Source: Spirochaetota bacterium (GTDB lineage Bacteria > Spirochaetota > Spirochaetia > DTKZ01). Taken from it: a stretch of DNA of 61,256 nt. The notes under the pieces were generated by a model. That model did no database searches, was not told the origin of the DNA, and saw only the letters and a list, made by a program, of their open reading frames with translations. Positions 1 through 7,964 of the stretch are shown in pieces; positions within the stretch are counted from its first letter, which is position 1; each line of letters opens with the position of its first letter. The stretch spans positions 1-61,256 of the forward strand of contig JAOABU010000054.1 of assembly GCA_026418195.1 (NCBI GenBank), written 5' to 3'. The translations under genes and the position numbers were made by a program.

Positions 1-44
1 CACTAGCACGCTCGTCGGCAGCGTCAGATGTGTATAAGAGACAG
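1..44. other. Illumina Nextera adapter and index sequence (artefact)
   Basis: Positions 12-44 match the 33-base Nextera read-1 adapter, and 26-44 within it are the 19-base Tn5 mosaic end (AGATGTGTATAAGAGACAG). The eight bases before it (4-11) sit where the i5 index lies in such a library, and positions 1-3 (CAC) match the end of the flow-cell primer. This is library sequence left on the contig end, so these bases should not be read as genome. Confidence 0.97.
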
Positions 45-244
45 ACCTTATAGGAGGCAATCTCCATGGAAACTTCCGGAGCAATGAGTTTGGCCGATAA
101 GGCTGAGGAAAACTCGATCCGCAAGTTCCCTGTACCGGTACTACTTTCCTCTCCTGAATGCAAGTTACAACCCTGCATGCTGAAGTAAGATAGAAAAAGC
201 ACACACCCGAACCCCAATACTGCGAGTATTCCACCTCGTTTCAT
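45..244 (-). CDS. Lipoprotein, N-terminal fragment cut by the contig end
   Basis: The reading frame starts at ATG 244 and stays open for 66 codons until the adapter at 44. A perfect AGGAGG lies at 255-260, ten bases upstream of the ATG. The product has a basic N-terminus (MKRGG), a hydrophobic stretch and a lipobox ending in Met-Gln-Gly-Cys (Cys 26), followed by a Ser/Glu/Thr/Gly-rich linker. This predicts an acylated lipoprotein anchored in the inner or outer membrane. The mature part after the linker (starting NLRIEFSSAL) is too short for me to assign a family. The C-terminal part is missing because the contig ends here; this is not a natural truncation. Confidence 0.8.
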
Positions 245-287
245 ACGGAAAAAACCTCCTGCACTATTTGATATTGATTTTTTATCA

Positions 288-315
288 AATATAGCCACTT
301 CCGTAGAGTTTTCAA
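288..315 (-). promoter_or_regulatory. Sigma70-type promoter of the truncated lipoprotein gene
   Basis: On the minus strand TTGAAA (310-315) and TATATT (288-293) are separated by 16 bases. They lie 44 bases upstream of the lipoprotein ATG, which leaves room for a short leader containing the AGGAGG. The match is by eye only. Confidence 0.5.
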
Positions 316-606
316 GGGCGTTGAACATTTTTTTCTACGCAAATCTAACTTCAACAAATCTTAAAACCTACTGTTAACCAATCAGCAACTTTCGGTATAG
401 TTCCATTGGGATGCTATCGCCGTTGAAAGTCTCATTCTCTTAGGAAGTAATAACCTTTAACAAGGTTTGCTCATTGCTTCTATACTAAGAGTTAATCGTC
501 CTTCCGTGAGCATTCCTTCTTATTTCCTGCTTGCTTTTATGAGCCGAACTCTTTCCGTGTTTACATTTACATTTTAGAACTAGGTGTAAATGGTGTTCCT
601 TCTATG
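316..606. other. Intergenic stretch without a recognisable gene
   Basis: Between the lipoprotein promoter and the tRNA terminator I see no reading frame with a start site and no RNA gene. The stretch is rather AT-rich and holds one small imperfect hairpin (AACCTT / AAGGTT near 452-467) that lacks a T tract. I could not assign a function to it. Confidence 0.6.
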
Positions 607-648
607 AAAAAAAAAAGGAGACTTGACCTTTTTAAAACCAACGTCTCC
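607..648 (-). terminator. Rho-independent terminator after the tRNA gene
   Basis: On the minus strand GGAGAC (643-648) and GTCTCC (617-622) form an inverted repeat around a 20-base loop, followed directly by a run of ten T (607-616). It sits 47 bases downstream of the tRNA 3' end. It would end both the tRNA transcript and any readthrough from the chemotaxis operon. Confidence 0.75.
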
Positions 649-695
649 CTCTCCTCTTTTTTATAATTCCCTTATCGTAAAAAGAATTATTGTTG

Positions 696-769
696 TGGGC
701 GATAGTGGACTCGAACCACCGACCCCCTGCGTGTCGAGCAGGTGCTCTAACCAACTGAGCTAACCGCCC
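696..769 (-). tRNA. tRNA-Val, anticodon GAC
   Basis: The 74 bases fold as a full cloverleaf. The acceptor stem pairs GGGCGGT with ATCGCCC, the D arm is GCTC/GAGC, the anticodon stem is CCTGC/GCAGG, the T arm is GGTGG/CCACT around TTCGAGT, and the discriminator base is A. The seven-base anticodon loop is TCGACAC, which places GAC at 34-36 and reads valine codons GUC/GUU. Position 33 is C where almost all tRNAs have U. The CCA end is not encoded, since the bases after the discriminator are CAACAA, so it would be added by the CCA enzyme. The gene follows cheY by about 100 bases on the same strand. Confidence 0.92.
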
Positions 770-868
770 CCAGTTTCCAGCTATCCGATCTTCCCCCGTT
801 CTTCCAAACACCACTGCCAGTTGGAACGAGGTAGATGAAAGCCTCTTAGAATTTCGTTGCCACTTATA

Positions 869-1306
869 TCATTTTTTCAAAGACATGACAATCCGTTCCA
901 GAACCTTCTTTCGGTCCAGAGGTTTCACGATGTAGTTTTTCGCCCCCAAAAGGAGAGATTTCTTTACCAGATCCTGCTTTCCCAGTGCACTGATCATCAC
1001 TACCTTGGCATTCTTGTCAAACTCCATGATCTTTTCTAGGGCAGTGACCCCGTCCATTTTGGGCATTGTGATATCCATTGTTACCAAATCCACATTCGGA
1101 TACAGTTCCTTATATTTATCGATGGCTTCCTGCCCATCCGAAGCAACTCCTGCAATTTCGAACCCTTCTGAGGTAAGAATCTGGCCAATCTGTTTAGTTA
1201 CGAACATGGAATCATCCACGATCAACACCCGATAGGGAGTACCATCCTCCTTTAATCCTTCAGGTCTTCGATCATTGATCGCGGGAAAATCCATCTTAGT
1301 TTTCAT
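869..1306 (-). CDS. cheY: Chemotaxis response regulator CheY
   Basis: Single-domain receiver of 145 residues. Phosphorylation by CheA lets it bind the flagellar switch and reverse the motor. The acidic pair is Asp31/Asp32 in IVDDS, the phospho-acceptor is Asp78 in VTMDITMPKMDG, the switch Ser106 is in MISALG, and the conserved Lys128 is in VKPLD. About 24 extra residues precede the domain, longer than the enteric protein. The start has an AGGAG eight bases upstream. It is the last gene of the cheA-cheWR-cheX-cheY operon, 12 bases after cheX, an order known from treponemes. Confidence 0.95.
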   Translation of the reverse strand: MKTKMDFPAINDRRPEGLKEDGTPYRVLIVDDSMFVTKQIGQILTSEGFEIAGVASDGQEAIDKYKELYPNVDLVTMDITMPKMDGVTALEKIMEFDKNAKVVMISALGKQDLVKKSLLLGAKNYIVKPLDRKKVLERIVMSLKK

Positions 1307-1318
1307 GGGGTCATCTCC

Positions 1319-1783
1319 TCATAGCCGTTCTCGAATGGCAACATTTATTTCCACTTTCCCATAAGGGATAACCATCGGAACGATCAGTGCTTCTACTTCT
1401 GCAGTAGTTACCTCCATATTATCACCCGTAAAAATTGCAGGTGGGGTGAGATCGAACTTAAAACCTAAATCATGCAGCTTCGTGACCGCTTGGGCAGTGA
1501 TCATGTTTGCTAGTTCGGTTATTGTTGCTTTTGCCAGATCGTCCAATTCTTTCAGTTCTTCTCCGTTCATTACCGAAGCGACCTTTATGGCTGTTTCCTT
1601 GCTCATATCGAAGAGGATTCTCCCTTCCACATCCCCTGCTAAACCTACCAGAGCCGCTACTCCTAACACGGGAGTCGAGGTGGACTTTAGATACAATTCT
1701 CCTCTGTTTACTTGACAGTTGAGAACTTCCTTGAGAACGTTGTACGCCGATTCTACAAAGGGATTGATGTACTCTACACGCAT
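1319..1783 (-). CDS. cheX: CheY-phosphate phosphatase CheX
   Basis: Protein of 154 residues of the CheC/CheX/FliY phosphatase family. In spirochetes CheX replaces CheZ as the enzyme that removes phosphate from CheY-P and ends the signal. The catalytic signature ExxN is present as Glu-Leu-Ala-Asn in ITELANMITAQA. The length and the single motif fit CheX rather than CheC, which has two. AAGGAGAGG upstream supports the ATG at 1783. It lies between cheWR and cheY, next to its substrate. Confidence 0.93.
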   Translation of the reverse strand: MRVEYINPFVESAYNVLKEVLNCQVNRGELYLKSTSTPVLGVAALVGLAGDVEGRILFDMSKETAIKVASVMNGEELKELDDLAKATITELANMITAQAVTKLHDLGFKFDLTPPAIFTGDNMEVTTAEVEALIVPMVIPYGKVEINVAIRERL

Positions 1784-1829
1784 CTAACCTCTCCTTTCTC
1801 ACCGTTCATACCCTCTCGAGACAAACGGT

Positions 1830-3167
1830 CTATTCGATATTTTTTCTATATGCAGAAAAACTCTTGTTTGATATACGTACCCACTTACCCGTTTCTATCG
1901 GTTCCTCGTGATTCCCCAAGATTAGTATACCGCTGGGCTTCAATTTATCATAGAATTCTTCAAGTATCTTTCCCTGATCAGCAGGGGAAAGGAAGGAGAC
2001 CAAATCCCGAGCAAGAATCAGGTCACACTCCGGTACCACATTTACATGAAGGATATCATGATATTCGAAAAAGATCCTGTCCTTCAATTGAGAAGTAATC
2101 CCAATGCCCTGTTTTCCTTTTATTGTGTAAGGAAGGAGGTAAGAAGGTATATTCTCGGGTGGTAACACAAGATTGGGCGCTGTACTTATGGCTAGCAGGT
2201 CGTTATCCATTGCCCAAACTTTTAAAATTGCATCGGGGAATTTCGATAGAAATAGTGCTGCCATGCTGTACGTTTCATACCCTTTTCCACAACCAGGATT
2301 CCAGACAGAAAACACTTTTCCAGAAAACTCCTGGATCAACTCCAAAAAGCTATTGGCAAAGTCTTCTGGCCACACCATATCGGTATAAGGAGAATAAAAG
2401 GTTCGCAAGAACTCGTCTGCTTCTTCTACGGATTTTATCTGAAGGTCCCTACCCTGTTTCCCTCGTTCGGCCCTCCATTGTTCGTACCGTTCTTCCAGCC
2501 ACTTTTCATTCACCGGAGTAACATGGAAAGATTTGAACGTCTTCAAGGTTTCCCGAATGAAGTCCTTCTCGGTTTGACCAACCAAAACGCTTTCCTTTAC
2601 GGTACTCCCTAAGCCCGGTTTCTCCCTTAAGGACCCTTCTAGGGCTTCCAAGGTGTGAGCCTTCTGAACAGTCTGTTCTTCTTTCCCGAAGAGTTTTTCC
2701 ACATCCAGAATCAAATACAGGGTACCCTTGTACTCCACCACTCCACTTATGTACTTTACGTTGATGTCGCCAAAAATGGGATGGGGTGGTTGAATATCTT
2801 CCGAAGCTATTCCCACGACTTTATCAATGGAATCCACAATGACACCAATGATGTAATCTTCCAGTCGAAGAATCAATCCATTTTCCACGCCATCCTTTCG
2901 TTTCTCTACAGGAAGATGGAAGAAGATCCGCAGGTCGATGATAGAGATGATCTCCCCCCGTAAGTTGTATACCCCTCGTACGAAGGGGGGGGTGTTGGGG
3001 ACATATGTGAATTGACTGAACTTGGCAATCTCTTTCACTTTCATGATGTCTATTCCATAGTCTTTCCCCCCAAGCGAGAAGGTCACCATTTTAAAGTCCT
3101 GTTTGATTTGCTTTACTGGAAGCTTCTCTTGATCCATCAGAAGGGTTTTTTCAATCGTATTCGGCAT
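1830..3167 (-). CDS. cheW: CheW coupling protein fused to a CheR-like methyltransferase domain
   Basis: 445-residue fusion. Residues about 20-165 are a CheW SH3-like adaptor (motif GVYNLRGEIISIIDLR) that links receptors to CheA. Residues about 225-445 look like the SAM-binding part of CheR. The CheR half is eroded. The glycine-rich motif reads NPGCGKGYETYSM where active CheR has SAGCSTGEE-like sequence. The acidic residue after strand two is Asp in AMDND. The usual 'CRNVLIYF' region is ARDLVSFL. The N-terminal CheR helical domain that touches receptors is not evident. I infer the CheW half works and that methylation is uncertain. GAGG six bases before ATG 3167 supports the start, 29 bases after cheA. 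Confidence 0.9.
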   Translation of the reverse strand: MPNTIEKTLLMDQEKLPVKQIKQDFKMVTFSLGGKDYGIDIMKVKEIAKFSQFTYVPNTPPFVRGVYNLRGEIISIIDLRIFFHLPVEKRKDGVENGLILRLEDYIIGVIVDSIDKVVGIASEDIQPPHPIFGDINVKYISGVVEYKGTLYLILDVEKLFGKEEQTVQKAHTLEALEGSLREKPGLGSTVKESVLVGQTEKDFIRETLKTFKSFHVTPVNEKWLEERYEQWRAERGKQGRDLQIKSVEEADEFLRTFYSPYTDMVWPEDFANSFLELIQEFSGKVFSVWNPGCGKGYETYSMAALFLSKFPDAILKVWAMDNDLLAISTAPNLVLPPENIPSYLLPYTIKGKQGIGITSQLKDRIFFEYHDILHVNVVPECDLILARDLVSFLSPADQGKILEEFYDKLKPSGILILGNHEEPIETGKWVRISNKSFSAYRKNIE

Positions 3168-3196
3168 AAATGTCCTCTTCCATTTATAGATTCGCG

Positions 3197-5650
3197 TTAT
3201 CGAATCACCGCTTCTCGTCTTCGTCTTTCCTCTAATTCTCGTTTCAACCCCAGTTCCAACAATTGGGGAACATCAATGATAAGAGAAACAGTACCATCGC
3301 CCGTAATGTTGGCGCCAGCTATACCAGGCACATTGGTGAATCCGTCTTTCAAGGGTTTGATTACCACATCCTCTTCTCCAATAAGACTGTCCACCACTAG
3401 ACCCATCTTGTTCTCTCCGCTACCCACGATTACCACAAAATAGTAATCCTGCTGTTCGTTCGAAGGGATTCGGAACAACCGATTCAATCGCAAGATGGAC
3501 ACTACTTCTTCTCGTACATTGAATACTTCATAGTTATCGATACTCTTGATATCGGAAGGCCGAATACGATGACTATCGATTACCGAGGTAATGGGTATAG
3601 CATACCGTTCGGTCCCTACGCGGACCAATAATCCCTGAATGATTGCCAGAGTGAGGGGGAGTTTAATGATGAATCGCGTTCCTTTCCCCCATTCCGAGGT
3701 GACGGTAACAGAACCGTTCAATTTTTCTATCTGTTTCCTTACTACATCCAAACCGACTCCCCTGCCCGAAATATTCGTGACGGTTTTGGCGGTAGAGAAT
3801 CCGGGTTCGAAGATCAGATTGTATGCCTCTACGTCGCTCAGACTCTTGTTAGGATGAATGATACCCCGTTCAATAGCCCGTTGACGTACTGCTTCTACAT
3901 CGATTCCTTTCCCATCGTCGGATACTTCGATCACGATCAAGTTCCCCTCATTACTCGCTCGAAGATGGATCGTTCCTTCCTCGGGTTTCCCCTTTGCTTT
4001 CCGTTCGTCGGGATCTTCTATTCCATGATCGATGGCGTTCCGAACACAGTGAATCAACGGATCCAGGAGATCTTCGATAACTGATTTATCTAGTTCGGTT
4101 TCTTCCCCTTCGATTACTAGATTGATCTTCTTCTGAAGGGATCGGGATAAATCGCGAACTAGTCGCGGGAAGCGAGAAAAAATCTGCGAGATGGGAACCA
4201 TTCGGATCCGCATCACTCCTTCCTGGAGTTCGCCAGCAATTCTCCCAAGGTTCTGAGATGTGCTCCGAAACCGAGCGACATTCCCTTTAAACTTTGTTTC
4301 AAAATCCTCGAAAAGGGTAAAAAGATCACCGTACTTGTCCATCAAGGAACTCTTCAGTTCTTTTGCTACCCCTCCCATGTTATGGGCCTGCAAGGTATTT
4401 ACGATATGATCGAAGAGAGCCTTGATTCGTTCTGTATATACCGCATGCAGGTTTTGAAACTCTGTCAGCGTCTCGGAAAATTGACTCACATGCTGATTGA
4501 AGGTTGCTTTGGAAATGACTACCTCGCTGACAAGATTCAATAGGTTATCGATTCGTCGGCTATCCACTCTCAGGATAGAACCTTGTGCAATCTTTCCAGC
4601 GGGCGGAGAAGAAGGTTTGGTCGGTTCTCTCCCTTCCGGAGATTCGATAGATCGCCCAACTCTAGACACTTCTTCGGCTGAAGGTTCCCCCGCTTCAGAC
4701 GGCTTGGAAGACTTTGCAAGGGAGAAGGGTACGGGTTCCGTGGCTACAGGGTGAGTTTTCGTTTGGGGTTCTGTTCCTACCCTCGAAGGAGCAATCGACT
4801 CGGGTGTCGTTCTCTCTCCTGCTTTTTTTGTTCCAATTTGAGGGACTGATTCTATCGTTGTTCCTAATACCACATCTGGAATAACTAATTTGTCTTGAAT
4901 CACTGTAATCGGTTGATTGGTTGCGAGATAATAGATCACTTCGGGATAAAAGTTATCTTCATAGAGTTTTTCGAAGTCAGGGTCGGTTTTAAGCACTTGA
5001 CCAAGATTCTTGAGAATGGCGAATACTTGGATTCCTCCCACCGTGTTCATGGGATTGGATTCATCGAACCGCACCTTGATCTGGTAGATCTCCTGATCCT
5101 TCCCTACTACCTCCCGCATTTCCAGAATCTCATACTCGGATAGCCCCTTCCCCAATTGAGAAGCAGGTTTTTTTTCTTCTACCTCTGACTTCTTCGATTC
5201 AATTTTGGATCCTATAGGTTTAGCTGACCCCACAGGGGTTTTTGCCCGACCTTTTGAAGGGAGAAATGACTCGAGGTCATTCTGAATCGAAGAAATATCT
5301 CCCGTGTATATAGATCCTTCCATACGACTCTTTAACATGGTCTTTATGACATCGATGGAAGAAAGTAATACATCGATGATGCGTTCATTCACCTGGACAG
5401 AACCATTTCGAATGGCGTCCATCACATCCTCGACGAGATGGGTAAAACTAGCCAGTTCTTTCATCTGAACGGTACCCGCTGCACCTTTTAACGTATGAGC
5501 AGCTCGGAACATTTCATCGATGGCATCTCTATTGGAAGGTTCATGTTCGAGAACCAAGATGTTTTGCTCTAGTTGGGCAACTTGTTGTTCTGCTTCTGAG
5601 AAAAAATCTTTTAAGAGTTCTTCGTTATTGGGATCTAAATAATCACTCAT
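3197..5650 (-). CDS. cheA: Chemotaxis histidine kinase CheA
   Basis: Cytoplasmic sensor kinase of 817 residues that phosphorylates CheY. Domains in order: HPt (about 1-115) with the phospho-His52 in AAHTLKGAAG; a Pro/Ser/Thr/Glu-rich linker (about 280-370) with a P2-like stretch before it; the P3 dimerisation helices; the HATPase domain with the N box HCVRNAIDHGIED near 537 and the glycine boxes GDGKGID and GRGVGLDVV; and a C-terminal CheW-like P5 domain. I chose ATG 5650 because the HPt helix starts there. An upstream in-frame start (5716) would add 22 unlike residues. No Shine-Dalgarno is evident before 5650. First gene of the chemotaxis operon, divergent from the beta-barrel gene at 5773. 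Confidence 0.94.
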   Translation of the reverse strand: MSDYLDPNNEELLKDFFSEAEQQVAQLEQNILVLEHEPSNRDAIDEMFRAAHTLKGAAGTVQMKELASFTHLVEDVMDAIRNGSVQVNERIIDVLLSSIDVIKTMLKSRMEGSIYTGDISSIQNDLESFLPSKGRAKTPVGSAKPIGSKIESKKSEVEEKKPASQLGKGLSEYEILEMREVVGKDQEIYQIKVRFDESNPMNTVGGIQVFAILKNLGQVLKTDPDFEKLYEDNFYPEVIYYLATNQPITVIQDKLVIPDVVLGTTIESVPQIGTKKAGERTTPESIAPSRVGTEPQTKTHPVATEPVPFSLAKSSKPSEAGEPSAEEVSRVGRSIESPEGREPTKPSSPPAGKIAQGSILRVDSRRIDNLLNLVSEVVISKATFNQHVSQFSETLTEFQNLHAVYTERIKALFDHIVNTLQAHNMGGVAKELKSSLMDKYGDLFTLFEDFETKFKGNVARFRSTSQNLGRIAGELQEGVMRIRMVPISQIFSRFPRLVRDLSRSLQKKINLVIEGEETELDKSVIEDLLDPLIHCVRNAIDHGIEDPDERKAKGKPEEGTIHLRASNEGNLIVIEVSDDGKGIDVEAVRQRAIERGIIHPNKSLSDVEAYNLIFEPGFSTAKTVTNISGRGVGLDVVRKQIEKLNGSVTVTSEWGKGTRFIIKLPLTLAIIQGLLVRVGTERYAIPITSVIDSHRIRPSDIKSIDNYEVFNVREEVVSILRLNRLFRIPSNEQQDYYFVVIVGSGENKMGLVVDSLIGEEDVVIKPLKDGFTNVPGIAGANITGDGTVSLIIDVPQLLELGLKRELEERRRREAVIR

Positions 5651-5760
5651 GGCAAATCTATCTTTATCTAGAATACTTTGAAAGTCAAGAGTTATCAATC
5701 TTTTTGGAGTTCCCAAGGATGTTTATCTTTTCCTTGAATTCGTTCGATACTTAGCTTAGA

Positions 5761-5772
5761 GGAGGGCCCTCC
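5761..5772 (+). promoter_or_regulatory. Palindrome containing the ribosome binding site of the barrel gene
   Basis: GGAGGGCCCTCC is a perfect 12-base palindrome that ends directly before the ATG at 5773 and includes the GGAGG Shine-Dalgarno. In RNA it could fold only as a short stem around GGCC, or pair between two transcripts. A regulatory role is possible but not shown. Confidence 0.35.
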
Positions 5773-6927
5773 ATGGAGAAAGGATTCTACCAGCATAGGA
5801 TAGGCATACTATTATTATTCTTTCTAGGTTCTTCTATACTTTCAGCCGTAGAAGTATCGATTCCTAATCTGGAATTGATGTCCTGGGGAAGACTAGAGGA
5901 AGGAACGTTTGGATTATACTCTCGAGGATATTTGGAGGTTGCTCTCTTAGGTGCTGAGCGAGGATTTGGTGGAAAGGCAGAGTTCCTATTCGAAGATTCC
6001 AATTTGGAAGAATCCGCTACGCTACCTTCCAGTTACGATCAATCCGCTTTAGAACAGGCTTTTCGTAAAACATTACGTGTTAAATCACTCAGTGTAGAGA
6101 TGAAACAGATCTTTCAACTCCCCGTTTCTATGGTCTATTTTACAGGAAGTACCGATGTGATTGGTTCTGGAAAGGTATTCACTTCGGTGTTTGGATTAGC
6201 TTCCCTTGCTTCCCCAGTTCATGGATACCTCTACTTCCCTAAAGGAATCCAGTACGAAGGGATACACACCATAGCGGGAACTGGCTTGAAATTATATACG
6301 GATAAGGCTTTCGAAACTCTCTTTCTATCCGCTTATACTTACCAGGATCAATACCTGGGTAAAGGGAAATATTCCTCCGACCTGTGGATAGCCTTCAACT
6401 TCGAAGGTTTGCAATTAGAGACTTTTATCGGTGCCAGTTATCCCATCTCTACATACGGCCTCTACCGGGCTGGTTTACTCTTCCATTATAAGACTCCCGA
6501 AGGAGGAGCATTCTTTACTCAGATCGGCGTTCCTCGTTGGGACCCAAAGGAAGATACTCGATTCACCGTAGATCTCTTCTATTTTCTTTTCGAACCTCGC
6601 GTACAGATAGGTCTCTTTGGGGTTTCCATCACCTTCTTTTGGCATCCATCCTATTACCTGCAAACGGCAACTGGGGAATCAGGCATTACAGACTTATATA
6701 TTCGGTTTTCCTACGGGAAACAACCTCAGACAAGCTGGGTAGGAGGGATCGAGAACGGAGTTACCTTACAAACCAATGCAGGGGAACAAATCACCTATCG
6801 ATTGACTCCCTACGTTTCCATCCTAACTTCGGGGGTTCAATGGGAATTCCGCATAAACTTCAATCTGTATCCCTACCACTGGAATAGTCTCATTCAAACG
6901 TTTGTAGGAGCAAAAACTTCCTTTTGA
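5773..6927 (+). CDS. Predicted outer-membrane beta-barrel protein
   Basis: Exported protein of 384 residues that I do not recognise as a named family. It has a signal peptide (basic start, GILLLFFLGSSILSA, cleavage near 24) followed by alternating aromatic and polar strands throughout, such as LYIRFSYG and WEFRINFNLYPY. Together these suggest a transmembrane beta-barrel. The final residue is Phe, common in barrel proteins. GGAGG lies seven bases before the ATG, inside a 12-base palindrome. It forms a two-gene unit with the next barrel gene and is divergent from cheA. A porin or structural role is inference. Confidence 0.7.
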   Translation: MEKGFYQHRIGILLLFFLGSSILSAVEVSIPNLELMSWGRLEEGTFGLYSRGYLEVALLGAERGFGGKAEFLFEDSNLEESATLPSSYDQSALEQAFRKTLRVKSLSVEMKQIFQLPVSMVYFTGSTDVIGSGKVFTSVFGLASLASPVHGYLYFPKGIQYEGIHTIAGTGLKLYTDKAFETLFLSAYTYQDQYLGKGKYSSDLWIAFNFEGLQLETFIGASYPISTYGLYRAGLLFHYKTPEGGAFFTQIGVPRWDPKEDTRFTVDLFYFLFEPRVQIGLFGVSITFFWHPSYYLQTATGESGITDLYIRFSYGKQPQTSWVGGIENGVTLQTNAGEQITYRLTPYVSILTSGVQWEFRINFNLYPYHWNSLIQTFVGAKTSF

Positions 6928-6957
6928 GAGCAGAGGAAATTACGTAGGAGTTTGAAC

Positions 6958-7872
6958 ATGAAAATAAGGGGTTGTGTCTACGTTTGTTTCGTCATTGTTT
7001 CTCTGATCCTTTCCAGCGTGCTATGTACGTATGGATGGGAAACCGGTGGAGAACTCATCGTCAGTTCCCTCAATTTTCATCCTGACCGCAAACCTGAAGA
7101 TACAACTTTTTCAGCCTACTACCTCCCTGTCCGTTATAGCGTGTTCGTATCTCATCGGTTGGATGAAAATATGTCCTTCGATCTTTCCTATGCGAAGGAC
7201 AATATTCTGCGAAATATCCTCTTTGGTACCTTTTCCTATGAAATGGACTATTTTTCTTTACAGGTAGGTCCCTTCTTTGGAATGGGGAACTCCACAGAGG
7301 TGCCGGTAAAGGCAGGAATTTTAGCTTCCATCGAGGTTAGAGCCCCCGGACAGGTGTTCGTTCTACTTCGTTCTGGAAGAAGCCTTAATCTATTAAACAT
7401 CTTCAAGGGGAATGCGCTGAGCGGGTCCGTTTCATCCGAGGGGGATTTCATTCAAGAAAACAATGAGGTACGATTCGGGGTATACCTCCGAAACACGATT
7501 CTCTCTTTTTTTATACACTCGAAGATTTTTACCGAGTATACCTCATTGTACGGTACGGTGAGTGATTCCCAAACAGACTATGGGACTCGTACAGAGGTAT
7601 TTCAGAAAAACATCCCTTTCCGAATCATCCTATCCTTCTTTTTTAGAAACATGACTCGATACTACGAAGACATTCCCACACCAGTGGAACATACTATCGG
7701 TTCTATTGTTTTTGGAAGTAGGTTGGAATACTCTTACAATTCCCGTTGGATAGCTTATTTGGATCTGGAAAGCAGTATCTACTCGTTCGGTTTAAACGAT
7801 CTGATTGGTGAATATGCGGGAACGACGTACCTATTTACATTAAAGACAGGATTTCGATATCGATTCCAATAA
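6958..7872 (+). CDS. Predicted outer-membrane beta-barrel protein
   Basis: Protein of 304 residues with a signal peptide (MKIRGC, then a hydrophobic run to about residue 25) and a mature part rich in aromatic, alternating strands (YFSLQVGPFFGMG, YLFTLKTGFRYRF). It ends in Phe-Gln, close to the terminal aromatic of barrel proteins. No family is recognised. TAGGAG seven bases upstream favours ATG 6958 over the TTG at 6952. It follows the first barrel gene by 30 bases and is probably co-transcribed. The signal peptide contains a Cys but no convincing lipobox. Confidence 0.65.
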   Translation: MKIRGCVYVCFVIVSLILSSVLCTYGWETGGELIVSSLNFHPDRKPEDTTFSAYYLPVRYSVFVSHRLDENMSFDLSYAKDNILRNILFGTFSYEMDYFSLQVGPFFGMGNSTEVPVKAGILASIEVRAPGQVFVLLRSGRSLNLLNIFKGNALSGSVSSEGDFIQENNEVRFGVYLRNTILSFFIHSKIFTEYTSLYGTVSDSQTDYGTRTEVFQKNIPFRIILSFFFRNMTRYYEDIPTPVEHTIGSIVFGSRLEYSYNSRWIAYLDLESSIYSFGLNDLIGEYAGTTYLFTLKTGFRYRFQ

Positions 7873-7898
7873 TTACAGAAAGATAACATACATTAAAT

Positions 7899-7926
7899 AG
7901 TAAGAGCCCCTTTCGGGGCTCTTACT
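7899..7926. terminator. Hairpin between convergent genes
   Basis: AGTAAGAGCCCC and GGGGCTCTTACT form a perfect 12-base-pair stem around the loop TTTC, between the barrel gene (stop at 7872) and flaA (stop at 7965). The T tract is weak on both strands. Placement and strength still suggest a shared bidirectional terminator. Confidence 0.8.
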
Positions 7927-7964
7927 GATTGTCTCTATGGATAGGATGGGTATTTAAGAATCCA

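Noticed and set aside
93-100. GCCGATAA on the plus strand, a perfect sigma28 -10 element
   Set aside because: It lies inside the coding part of the truncated lipoprotein on the opposite strand, has no -35 match and no plus-strand gene follows.
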